From Nocardioides albertanoniae (GTDB lineage: Bacteria > Actinomycetota > Actinomycetes > Propionibacteriales > Nocardioidaceae): DNA of 64,000 bases. Shown here in pieces: positions 41,752 to 49,525 of this stretch. The stretch lies in assembly GCF_006716315.1 (NCBI RefSeq), contig NZ_VFOV01000001.1, positions 3,116,501-3,180,500 of the forward strand, in the 5' to 3' direction. Numbering within the stretch: position 1 is the first letter of the stretch; each line of letters begins with the position of its first letter. The notes beneath the pieces are model-generated. The model was not told where the DNA came from. It did not search any database and saw nothing but the letters and a program-made list of their open reading frames with translations. Position numbers and translations under genes: made by a program.

Positions 41752-42879
41752 ATGCTCTCTACGACCAGGATGCGCCTCTCCGCCACCGTCTCCGTGCTCG
41801 CGCTCGGTGTCCTCACCGGATGCGGAGGCGGCGCGACCGTCGAAGACCCCGGAGCCGGTGGTGCCAGCGCATCACTGCGGGCCGGCTACCTCTCGGCCAT
41901 CGACCAGGTCGGGCTCCCGCTCGCCCTGGAGAACGGCTACTTCGAGGACCGCGGCCTCAACGTCGATGTCGCCGACCCGTTCCCGACAGGCGTTGACGCG
42001 CTCAACGCCCTCCAGGCCGGCGAGGTCGACCTCGTGCAGGTCGGCACTCCTCTCGTGCCGGCCGCGCAGAAGGGTGACGAGCTGGTGCTCGTCGGCAACT
42101 ACACCGGTTCGGCGAGCCAGGCCAGCATCGACGACACGATGGCCGTCGTCGCCACCCCGAAGGCAGGCATCTCGGCCGACGACCTCGACAGCCTACGTGG
42201 GAAACGGATCGGGGTGTCGGTCGGCTCGATCAACCACCTCTACCTCCTGGGGCTGCTGGAGAAGGCGGGCCTGAAGACCTCGCAGGTCACGATCGTCAAC
42301 ACGGCGCCACCCGACCTCGGTGTCGCCCTCGAGACCGGCGGCATCGATGCCGCGATCGTCTGGGACCCGTGGCCGATCACCATCACCGACCAGGTGGACG
42401 GCGCCGAGGAGGTCATGCGGGGCGGTGGTTATATCCCGTTCGTCGGCTATCAGGTGACCACGCGAGAGTTTCTCGACGAGCACCCGGACGAGGTCGCCGA
42501 CTATCTCGCTGCCCGCGCCGAGGTGGATCAGTGGATCCGCGAGAACCCCGATCAGGCCGGGGAGGCCGCCACGCGGTGGCTGCCCGGCACCGAGAGCAAG
42601 GTCGCCCAGGAGGCGATGCAGCACAACATCAAACAGCTCGACCCCCGCTTCAGCGCGTGCAACTACCTCGCCCTGGACACGGTGGCCGACCTGATGGCCC
42701 AGGGCGACGCCGCCGGGCCGGACTTCGACCCCGCCCCCTACTTCGACCCGGCCCCGATCCTGAAGGTGATGGAGGAGAGCCCTGACCTGTTCGAGGGGCT
42801 GCCCGAGATCCCGGCGCAGGCACAGGTCGAGGGAGGCTTCACCTACGACCAGGCTGCCGCTGACAAGGCCTGCCAGTGA
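41752..42879 (+). CDS. NitT/TauT-type ABC transporter substrate-binding lipoprotein
   Basis: A 375-residue lipoprotein. The signal peptide ends in lipobox LTGC (C24). The mature part has the SsuA/NrtA-like layout: YLSAIDQVGLPLALENGYFE, then EVDLVQVGTPLVPAA, LRGKRIGVSVGS and AAIVWDPWPITI. The family captures nitrate, sulfonates, pyrimidine precursors or aromatic acids outside the membrane; the ligand here is unknown. The C-terminal 60 residues (repeated FDPAP) are longer than usual. The ATG follows AAGGAAG. Its stop overlaps the start of the first permease (GTGA). Confidence 0.88.
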   Translation: MLSTTRMRLSATVSVLALGVLTGCGGGATVEDPGAGGASASLRAGYLSAIDQVGLPLALENGYFEDRGLNVDVADPFPTGVDALNALQAGEVDLVQVGTPLVPAAQKGDELVLVGNYTGSASQASIDDTMAVVATPKAGISADDLDSLRGKRIGVSVGSINHLYLLGLLEKAGLKTSQVTIVNTAPPDLGVALETGGIDAAIVWDPWPITITDQVDGAEEVMRGGGYIPFVGYQVTTREFLDEHPDEVADYLAARAEVDQWIRENPDQAGEAATRWLPGTESKVAQEAMQHNIKQLDPRFSACNYLALDTVADLMAQGDAAGPDFDPAPYFDPAPILKVMEESPDLFEGLPEIPAQAQVEGGFTYDQAAADKACQ

Positions 42880-43703
42880 CCGCGATCGACTCGCCCGCGC
42901 GCACGGTCGGGAACCTACGCCACAAGCCTGGGCTCCGACGCGGCTCGGAAGCGGTCTGGTTCGTGCTCCCGTTCGTCCTGCTCGTCGCGGTCTGGTGGCT
43001 CGTCGTCGAGGTCACCGGCACGACGGCGCGCACGTTCCCGCAGGTCACCGATGTGGTTGCCGCGGTGACCGACATGGCAGCCAGCGGTGAGCTGGCGCGC
43101 CACCTCGGCGCCAGCCTGCAGCGCATGCTGATCGGAGCGGCCCTGGCGGTCGTCACCGCGATCCCCTTCGGGATCGCCCTGGGATCGAGTCCTCGCCTCT
43201 CCGCGTTCTTCTCTCCGCTGCTGCGCTTCTCCGTCGCCCTGGCCGGGATCGCGTGGATCCCGATCGCCACGCTCTGGCTCGGCTACGGCGACCGCGCGGT
43301 CATCTTCATCGTGTGGAACGCGATGTTCTTCGCGCTCACCTACAACACGGTCCTCGGGGTGCAGCAGATCCCGGTGCAGACCGTGCGTGCCGCTCGCTCG
43401 ATGGGCACTCGCGGCCCGCGGATCGTCTGGGAGGTGCTGCTACCCGGCGCCCTGCCCAGCATCGTCACGGGGCTACGCATCGGGCTCGGGTACGGCTGGC
43501 GCGGTCTGGTCGCCGCCGAGATCATCGCCACCAACGCAGGCCTGGGATATGCCCTGTTCCTCGCCCAGAGCCAGTTCGACACCGGCGTGATCATCGCCTC
43601 GATGGTCATCATCGGCGTCCTGTGGCTGCTGATGGACCGGCTCCTGCTGGCTCCGTTGGAGCGGCGTACGGTCGAGCGCTGGGGCATGAAGGCGGTGTCG
43701 TGA
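42876..43703 (+). CDS. ABC transporter permease 1 (SsuC/TauC-type)
   Basis: A 275-residue permease with about six TM segments and the EAA loop EVLLPGALPSIVTGLRIGLG. It is of the binding-protein-dependent NitT/TauT class. GTG start overlaps the receptor gene stop (GTGA), and its own stop overlaps the next ATG (TGATG). These transporters usually have a single permease gene forming a homodimer; here a second, only partly similar permease follows, so the pore is probably a heterodimer. Confidence 0.9.
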   Translation: MTAIDSPARTVGNLRHKPGLRRGSEAVWFVLPFVLLVAVWWLVVEVTGTTARTFPQVTDVVAAVTDMAASGELARHLGASLQRMLIGAALAVVTAIPFGIALGSSPRLSAFFSPLLRFSVALAGIAWIPIATLWLGYGDRAVIFIVWNAMFFALTYNTVLGVQQIPVQTVRAARSMGTRGPRIVWEVLLPGALPSIVTGLRIGLGYGWRGLVAAEIIATNAGLGYALFLAQSQFDTGVIIASMVIIGVLWLLMDRLLLAPLERRTVERWGMKAVS

Positions 43704-44557
43704 TGACGACGATGACTCCCCCGGCACCGACCCGCCCGCCCACACATGTGCCGCTGCTGCGTCGCTTCGGGACAGCTCTTCTCGCCCGTCCGGCCGTGCG
43801 TACGCTCGGACCGTTCGTCCCGTTCCTCCTGCTCTGGTGGGCGATCGCCGCGTCGGGATCGATCAACACGGCCTTCTTCGCCGGCCCCGGTGAGGTGTGG
43901 CACTCCTTCACCGACCTGGTCCGCAAGGGGATGATGCCCAGCTACCTCGGCGACTCGCTCGAACGGCTGGCGTACGGCATCGGATTCGGCCTCCTGATCG
44001 GTCTGCCGCTCGGGTTCGTGGTGGCGCTCTCGACCTGGGCACGCAGGCTCACCTGGCCGCTCCTGCTCTTCTTCCAGGCGATCGCAGACATCGCCTGGCT
44101 GCCGATCCTGATCGTGTGGTTCGGCTTCAGCCTGACCTCGGTGACCTTCGTGATCGTCTACACGGTGGTCTTCCCACTGATGCTCGGCATCGTCGCCGGC
44201 GTCGACCAGGTGCCTCGCGAGCTCGTCAACGCGGCCCGAAGCCTCGGAGCGGGCCGCATCCGGGTCTTTGTCGAGGTGATCGTGCCCGGCTCCTTGCCGG
44301 CCGTCGCCAGCGGCATCCGTACCGGCCTCGGCTACGGATGGCGCGCGTTGATCGCCGCCGAGATCATCGTCGGCACCAGCGGGATCGGCTTCATGATGTT
44401 CGACGCCCGCCGTGCGGGCGAGGTCAGTCAGGTATTCCTCGGGATGATCGTGCTCGGTGTGCTCTGGTACGCCCTGGACGCGCTCATCCTCGCCCCCTTC
44501 GAGCGGGCGACCGTGGAGCGGTGGGGACTCGTACGTCAGATGGAGGCAGCCAGGTGA
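43703..44557 (+). CDS. ABC transporter permease 2 (SsuC/TauC-type)
   Basis: A 284-residue permease with about six TMs and the EAA loop EVIVPGSLPAVASGIRTGLG. The shared GLGYGWR-L-AAEII segment and ERWG C-terminus show that it and permease 1 come from a duplication, but most of the sequence has diverged. An extra N-terminal Pro-rich stretch (about 1-15) precedes TM1. ATG overlaps the stop of permease 1 and its stop overlaps the ATPase GTG, so all are translationally coupled. Confidence 0.9.
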   Translation: MTTMTPPAPTRPPTHVPLLRRFGTALLARPAVRTLGPFVPFLLLWWAIAASGSINTAFFAGPGEVWHSFTDLVRKGMMPSYLGDSLERLAYGIGFGLLIGLPLGFVVALSTWARRLTWPLLLFFQAIADIAWLPILIVWFGFSLTSVTFVIVYTVVFPLMLGIVAGVDQVPRELVNAARSLGAGRIRVFVEVIVPGSLPAVASGIRTGLGYGWRALIAAEIIVGTSGIGFMMFDARRAGEVSQVFLGMIVLGVLWYALDALILAPFERATVERWGLVRQMEAAR

Positions 44558-45339
44558 ACGCGCTCGAGATCCACAAGCTCAGCAAGGAGTACGCCGACCG
44601 CTACACCGGGGAGACGATCCCTGCCATCGGTGAGGTGACCTTCTCGATCGGCGCCGGGGAGTTCGTCTCGGTGCTCGGCCCGAGCGGATGCGGGAAGACG
44701 ACGGTGCTCAACATCGTCGCCGGGTTCATCGAGCACACCGGCGGGGAGGTGCTCGTCGGCGGCAATGCCGTGCACGGGCCCGGGCCCGACCGCGGGGTGG
44801 TCTTCCAGAGCCACGCCCTGTTCCCCTGGAAGACCGTGCTGGGCAACGTCACGTTCGGGCTCCGGATGAAGGGCGTCGCCCGCGCTCAGCGGGAGGAGGC
44901 CGCAGCCGACATCCTGGAGCTCGTCGGTCTCAGCGGCTTCGAGCGGAAGTATCCGCACGAGCTCTCCGGCGGCATGCAGCAACGACTCGGCGTCGCCCGC
45001 GTGCTCGTGAACGAGCCCGAGGTCATGCTCATGGACGAGCCGTTCGCCAGCATCGACGCCCAGACCCGACGCAAGCTGCAGCAGGATCTGACCGGGATCT
45101 TCGAGAAGCGTCGCCCGACGGTCTTCTTCGTCACTCATGACATCGACGAAGCCGTCTTCCTCTCCGACCGGGTCGTGGTGCTCTCCTCTCGGCCCAGCAC
45201 CGTGGCAGAGATCATCGACGTCGAGCTGCCCAGGCCACGGAACTGGCGCGACACCGTGGAAGACCCGCGCTTCCGCGACTACACCCACCGCATCGAGGAG
45301 CTGCTGGGCGGGGGTGAGCCGGTTGCGGAGGCTGGCTGA
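44554..45339 (+). CDS. ABC transporter ATP-binding protein (SsuB/TauB-type)
   Basis: A 261-residue ATPase. Walker A GPSGCGKTT is at residues 42-50, Q-loop VVFQSHALFPWKTV near 88-101, signature LSGGMQQRLGVAR near 137-149, Walker B VMLMDEPFASID and H-loop FFVTHDIDEA. The motifs place it in the nitrate/sulfonate/taurine importer class. The GTG start overlaps permease 2 (GTGA). A 121-codon membrane-protein ORF begins 26 bp before its stop in another frame. Confidence 0.92.
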   Translation: MNALEIHKLSKEYADRYTGETIPAIGEVTFSIGAGEFVSVLGPSGCGKTTVLNIVAGFIEHTGGEVLVGGNAVHGPGPDRGVVFQSHALFPWKTVLGNVTFGLRMKGVARAQREEAAADILELVGLSGFERKYPHELSGGMQQRLGVARVLVNEPEVMLMDEPFASIDAQTRRKLQQDLTGIFEKRRPTVFFVTHDIDEAVFLSDRVVVLSSRPSTVAEIIDVELPRPRNWRDTVEDPRFRDYTHRIEELLGGGEPVAEAG

Positions 45340-45679
45340 CCAGATCGCTGGTCTGTGGCGCATCAAGGTCGTACGCCGACTCCTGGTCGTCATCGCCCTC
45401 GTGCTCGCCTATCAGCTGTGGTTGTCGGTCCAGACGATCGGCAAGGTGGACGACGGTGTCGGCCTCCACCCCGACGCGGACGGTCGCTTCGCAGTCGACG
45501 TTCGTCTTGGGTTCGCCCCCGAGCGGTTCCACATCCTTCAGCTGCAGCAGCACGGCAGGGTCTCGGGCTCGGACCGGGAGACGGTCCACCTCCGTGGCGT
45601 CTCCGAAGCCGGCGTGGACGCGCTGGCCCACTTCTACTGGATCAAGGAGATCGCTCCGGGCGTGGGCAGAACCCCCTGA
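45314..45679 (+). CDS. Unrecognised small membrane protein ending the ABC operon
   Basis: A 121-residue ORF starting at GTG 45314, inside the end of the ATPase gene (26-bp overlap). A basic N-terminus (MSRLRRLADQIAGLWRIKVVRR) is followed by one TM at about 23-39 (LLVVIALVLAYQLWLSV). The extracytoplasmic or cytoplasmic domain contains VDVRLGFAPERFHILQLQQH and GVDALAHFYWIKEIAPG. I do not recognise the family. Real-gene evidence: same strand, overlap coupling like the other junctions, neighbour-like codon use, and a strong terminator 25 bp after its stop. It may be an accessory subunit of the importer. Confidence 0.6.
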   Translation: MSRLRRLADQIAGLWRIKVVRRLLVVIALVLAYQLWLSVQTIGKVDDGVGLHPDADGRFAVDVRLGFAPERFHILQLQQHGRVSGSDRETVHLRGVSEAGVDALAHFYWIKEIAPGVGRTP

Positions 45680-45703
45680 CCCACCCGCAGCTCGTACACA
45701 GAA

Positions 45704-45745
45704 CGGCTGAGGCCCGGCCCCACGAGTGGGACCGGGCCTCAGCCG
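45704..45745. terminator. Strong bidirectional hairpin between ABC operon and rpsA
   Basis: A 14-bp outer stem (45704-45717 with 45732-45745), one C/A mismatch, then CCCA/TGGG around a 4-nt loop. It ends the operon and faces the rpsA stop at 45794. Confidence 0.85.
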
Positions 45746-45793
45746 TCTTCAGAGCTTCAGCTCCGCGCTCGGCGCGGTTGCTCCTTCAGCCGT

Positions 45794-47275
45794 TCACTGA
45801 CCGCCGGTCAGCTTCTGGCGGAGCGCCTGGAGCGCCTCGTCGGAGGCGAGCGAGCCGCCCTCGTCCTCGGTGACGGTCTCGGTGTCCGAGCCGCCCGAGG
45901 AGTAGGAGGTGGCCTCGCCGGCCTCGGCAGCCTTCTCGGCGGCCTCCTGCTGCTGCTTGATGTGGGCCTCCCAGCGAGCGTGGGCCTGAGCGTACTGCTC
46001 CTCCCACTTCACACGCTGCTCGTCGTAGCCCTCGAGCCACTCGCCCGTCTCCGGGTCGAAGCCCTCGGGGTAGAGGTAGTTGCCCTGCTCGTCGTAGCTG
46101 GCCGGCATGCCGTAGAGGGTCGGGTCGAACTCCTCGACGTCGGTCGAGGTGACCGTCTCGTTGGCCTGCTTGAGCGAGAGCGAGATGCGGCGACGCTCGA
46201 GGTCGATGTCGATGATCTTGACCATGACGTCGTCGTTGACCTGGACGACCTGCTCGGGGATCTCCACGTGGCGCTCGGCCAGCTCGGAGATGTGCACCAG
46301 ACCCTCGATGCCCTCCTCGACGCGGACGAACGAACCGAACGGCACCAGCTTGGTGACCTTACCCGGGACGATCTGACCGATCTGGTGGGTGCGGGCGAAG
46401 TGCTGCCACGGGTCTTCCTGGGTCGCCTTCAGCGACAGGGAGACACGCTCGCGGTCCATGTCGACGTCGAGCACCTCGACGGTGACCTCGTCGCCGACGG
46501 TGACGACCTCGGACGGGTGGTCGATGTGCTTCCAGGACAGCTCGGAGACGTGGACGAGACCGTCGACGCCGCCGAGGTCGACGAACGCACCGAAGTTGAC
46601 GATCGAGGAGACGACACCCTTGCGGATCTGACCCTTCTGGAGCTGGGTCAGGAAGCCGTGGCGAACCTCGGACTGGGTCTGCTCGAGCCAGGCACGGCGC
46701 GAGAGGACCACGTTGTTGCGGTTCTTGTCGAGCTCGATGATCTTGGCCTCGAGGGTCTGACCGACGTAGGGCTGCAGGTCGCGGACGCGACGCATCTCCA
46801 CCAGCGAAGCCGGGAGGAAGCCGCGAAGACCGATGTCGAGGATGAGACCGCCCTTGACGACCTCGATGACCGCGCCCTCGACGACGCCGTCCTCCTCCTT
46901 GACCTGCTCGATCGTGCCCCAGGCGCGCTCGTACTGCGCGCGCTTCTTGGACAGGATCAGGCGGCCTTCCTTGTCCTCCTTCTGGAGGACGAGGGCCTCG
47001 ACCTTGTCGCCGACCTCGACGACCTCGGACGGGTCGACGTCGTGCTTGATCGAGAGCTCGCGCGAGGGGATGACACCTTCGGTCTTGTAACCGATGTCGA
47101 GCAGGACCTCGTCCCGGTCGACCTTGACGATGACACCGTCCACGATGTCGCCGTCGTTGAAGTACTTGATGGTCTCGTCGATCGCGGCGAGGAAGTCCTC
47201 TTCCGACCCGATGTCGTTGATCGCGACCTGAGGCGCGTCGTAGTCAGGGAGAGGAATGTTGAGCGTGCTCGTCAT
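45794..47275 (-). CDS. rpsA: 30S ribosomal protein S1
   Basis: A 493-residue S1 protein with four S1 RNA-binding domains at about residues 39-107, 124-190, 211-279 and 296-365 (for example GDIVDGVIVKVDRDEVLLDI and GKVTKLVPFGSFVRVEEGIE). The tail (about 380-493) is acidic and Gln/Ala-rich and begins VTSTDVEEFDPTLYGMP, as in other actinobacteria. S1 binds mRNA during initiation and may contribute to trans-translation. The ATG (47273-47275) lacks a normally spaced Shine-Dalgarno; CCACCTCC directly upstream resembles the anti-Shine-Dalgarno of 16S rRNA. Confidence 0.95.
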   Translation of the reverse strand: MTSTLNIPLPDYDAPQVAINDIGSEEDFLAAIDETIKYFNDGDIVDGVIVKVDRDEVLLDIGYKTEGVIPSRELSIKHDVDPSEVVEVGDKVEALVLQKEDKEGRLILSKKRAQYERAWGTIEQVKEEDGVVEGAVIEVVKGGLILDIGLRGFLPASLVEMRRVRDLQPYVGQTLEAKIIELDKNRNNVVLSRRAWLEQTQSEVRHGFLTQLQKGQIRKGVVSSIVNFGAFVDLGGVDGLVHVSELSWKHIDHPSEVVTVGDEVTVEVLDVDMDRERVSLSLKATQEDPWQHFARTHQIGQIVPGKVTKLVPFGSFVRVEEGIEGLVHISELAERHVEIPEQVVQVNDDVMVKIIDIDLERRRISLSLKQANETVTSTDVEEFDPTLYGMPASYDEQGNYLYPEGFDPETGEWLEGYDEQRVKWEEQYAQAHARWEAHIKQQQEAAEKAAEAGEATSYSSGGSDTETVTEDEGGSLASDEALQALRQKLTGGQ

Positions 47276-47529
47276 AAGGGAGGTGGTTTCCTTGGGTGGA
47301 CAGATATCGTCGGTTTCGTGCTCGTCCGATGCCCGGTCGGCCACCTCTGCCGGCCCACGGGACAGGCATCATCGCCCGGCGTGAACCAGCGACTGAGGTG
47401 ACAAGCCAAGGGCCGCTCGGTCCGGGACCTGGGCAGACTTCAGACGCAGTTTCTTAGCCTACGCTCCGCGCAGTGGCCCCGTCCAACTGCCGCGACCTCG
47501 CCCCATTCCGCGCTCGGACCCCCGGGGCA

Positions 47530-47535
47530 TACCCT
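47530..47535 (+). promoter_or_regulatory. -10 box (TACCCT), leaderless start at 47542
   Basis: TACCCT ends 6 nt before the GTG of the methyltransferase gene. Confidence 0.45.
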
Positions 47536-47541
47536 GTAGAG

Positions 47542-48441
47542 GTGGACCAAGCCATCACCCCGGTCGCCCGACCGGAGGCGCCCATCGATCCCTTCGGCCC
47601 GACCGGCTCCGACCTCAGCTCCGACGCCGGATCCAGCAACGGCCCGATCGTCAGAGCCGAGCGGCGTACGGTCAGCGAGGCCGAGTCACGCCGCGCCAAC
47701 GGCCCCGACTGGGACAGGTACGCCGACGAGTACCAGGCCACCCACGGACCGTTCCTCGGCGAGGCCGGGTTCGTCTGGGGCCCGGAGGGTCTGACCGAGG
47801 CCGACCTCGGCGTCCTCGGGGACGTCACCGGCAAGGACGTGCTCGAGCTCGGCTCGGGAGCCTGCCAGTGCTCACGCTGGGTCAACACTCAGGGCGGACG
47901 CGCCTACGGCCTCGACCTCTCCGGTCGCCAGCTCCAGCACTCGCGTCGTCTCGACGAGCAGACCGGCGTGGTCGTGCCGGCCGTGCAGGCCACCGCGACC
48001 GATCTACCCTTCGCCGACGACTCCTTCGACGTGGTTTTCTGTTCCTTCGGGGCGCTTCAGTTCGTCAGCGACATCGAACACGCAGTCGCCGAGACCGTCC
48101 GGGTGCTTCGTCCCGGCGGGCGCTTCGCCTTCTCGATCACCCACCCGACCCGGTGGATGTTCCCCGACGACCCTGGCGCCGAGGGGCTGATCGCCGCCCA
48201 GTCCTACTGGGACCGCACCCCCTACGTCGAGGTCGACGACGAGACCGGCGAGGTCTCCTACGTCGAGCACCACCGCACCCTCGGAGACTGGGTCACGATC
48301 CTGGCCCGAGCCGGGTTCCGGATCACCGACCTGGTCGAGCCCGAGTGGCCCGAGGGTCACGAGCGGATCTGGGGCGGGTGGTCGCGGACCCGAGGGCTGT
48401 TGACCCCCGGGACCGCGATCTTCGGCGCGAACCTGGCCTAG
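47542..48441 (+). CDS. Class I SAM-dependent methyltransferase
   Basis: A 299-residue enzyme. A variable N-terminus (about 1-60) precedes the Rossmann-like fold with SAM motif I DVLELGSGACQCSRW and motif II/III YGLDLSGRQLQ. Motif IV is SFDVVFCSFGALQFV and the post-motif is VLRPGGRFAFSITHPTRWMF. Methyltransferases of this type are regularly divergent from rpsA in actinobacteria; the substrate is unknown. GTG 47542 sits 6 nt behind TACCCT and is preferred over a GTG 23 codons upstream. Confidence 0.88.
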   Translation: MDQAITPVARPEAPIDPFGPTGSDLSSDAGSSNGPIVRAERRTVSEAESRRANGPDWDRYADEYQATHGPFLGEAGFVWGPEGLTEADLGVLGDVTGKDVLELGSGACQCSRWVNTQGGRAYGLDLSGRQLQHSRRLDEQTGVVVPAVQATATDLPFADDSFDVVFCSFGALQFVSDIEHAVAETVRVLRPGGRFAFSITHPTRWMFPDDPGAEGLIAAQSYWDRTPYVEVDDETGEVSYVEHHRTLGDWVTILARAGFRITDLVEPEWPEGHERIWGGWSRTRGLLTPGTAIFGANLA

Positions 48442-48460
48442 AAGCCAGGAAGGCCCAGCC

Positions 48461-49414
48461 TCAGGCGTCGACCAGGGTGCGGTCGTCGGCCGCGGTGTGC
48501 GACCCGCCGTTGCGCTTGCGACCGCTCAGCACCAGCCACAGACCGACCAGCAGGAGCACGAGGCCGGCCACGAGGCCGCCGACCGGCAGCCAGGAGCCGA
48601 TCAGGGTCAGCTTCTTGACGTTGGCCTTGGCGTCCTCGGCGTTCTTGGCGACGGTCTCGTCGGTGTAGCTGACCTCGATGTCGAGCAGGGTCGTCTCGCC
48701 GGCGACCATCTTCTGGGTGCCGCTCTGGTCGATGTACTGACCGGTGGTCGGCTCGACGAAGATCGTCTGGGTCGCCTCGTAGGTGCCCATGGTGTCGTCG
48801 TCGGGGCTGTCGGTCTCGCCCTTGGACAGCGCCGCCTCGGTGGCGGGGATCGAGACCTCGAACTTATAGGTCTTCACGCCACGGACCTCGACGTCGTCGA
48901 CGTAGGTCGCGATCACCGACTTGCCGAGGGTGTCGTCCCAGTACTCGTAGTCGTGACGGTCGGTGCCGAAGGGGAACTTCGAGACGAAGCCGCTGATGCC
49001 GTCGATGGCACGGTCCTCGCCGACGTAGGCGGCCTGGTCCTTGACGGGCTCGGCGTTCTTGCGGTCGAGGGCGAAGGCGGTCTCGGAGATGTTGACCGCG
49101 CGGTCGTCCTTCTTCGGGTCAGGGCACTCGGGCGGGTTGTCCTTCTGGACCACGATGCAGGCCTGCTCGATCATCACGACCGTGTCGTCGTCCGAGGCCT
49201 TCGGGTCGGCCTTGGTGTTGTTGACGTAGCCCACCGTGACAGGGGTCTCCGACTTGGCCAGTGCGCCGCTGGCGGTGCCCTCGAGCACCGTGTGCGAGTC
49301 GACGTCGAGCGGAGTCTTCGCCACCGCGTCCTTGGCCCAGAACCCGGCTACCGCGGCGGCTACCAGCGCGAAAGCGCCGAGCAGCAAGAAGACATAGCCA
49401 ATTACTTTTCGCAT
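48461..49414 (-). CDS. DUF3068 / PorA-family membrane protein
   Basis: A 317-residue protein with an N-terminal TM (about 5-27) and a C-terminal TM (about 275-297, GGLVAGLVLLLVGLWLVLSG). A large extracytoplasmic beta-rich domain lies between them, with a possible disulfide (EQACIVV...PPECPDP). This is the DUF3068 family, found beside envelope glycan genes; mycobacterial Rv0227c is, to my knowledge, a member. Some databases call it 'porin PorA family', which is not proven. ATG follows GGGAGGGG. It opens the envelope-glycan block between rpsA and polA. Confidence 0.85.
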   Translation of the reverse strand: MRKVIGYVFLLLGAFALVAAAVAGFWAKDAVAKTPLDVDSHTVLEGTASGALAKSETPVTVGYVNNTKADPKASDDDTVVMIEQACIVVQKDNPPECPDPKKDDRAVNISETAFALDRKNAEPVKDQAAYVGEDRAIDGISGFVSKFPFGTDRHDYEYWDDTLGKSVIATYVDDVEVRGVKTYKFEVSIPATEAALSKGETDSPDDDTMGTYEATQTIFVEPTTGQYIDQSGTQKMVAGETTLLDIEVSYTDETVAKNAEDAKANVKKLTLIGSWLPVGGLVAGLVLLLVGLWLVLSGRKRNGGSHTAADDRTLVDA

Positions 49415-49525
49415 GTGTTGCCCCTCCCAAGGCTCAAGGTCCCCCCTGTGATCCGCCAGACCGTAGCAGCAATACCGGGAGAGGTGTGCAACGGGTCACA
49501 AACCGCTGTGCGACACTTCGTCCTC

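Noticed and set aside
41752..45339. Nitrate, taurine or sulfonate importer by name
   Set aside because: Family resemblance is clear but no nitrate reductase or sulfonate oxygenase genes are present; the linked genes are for sugar-acid-like metabolism.
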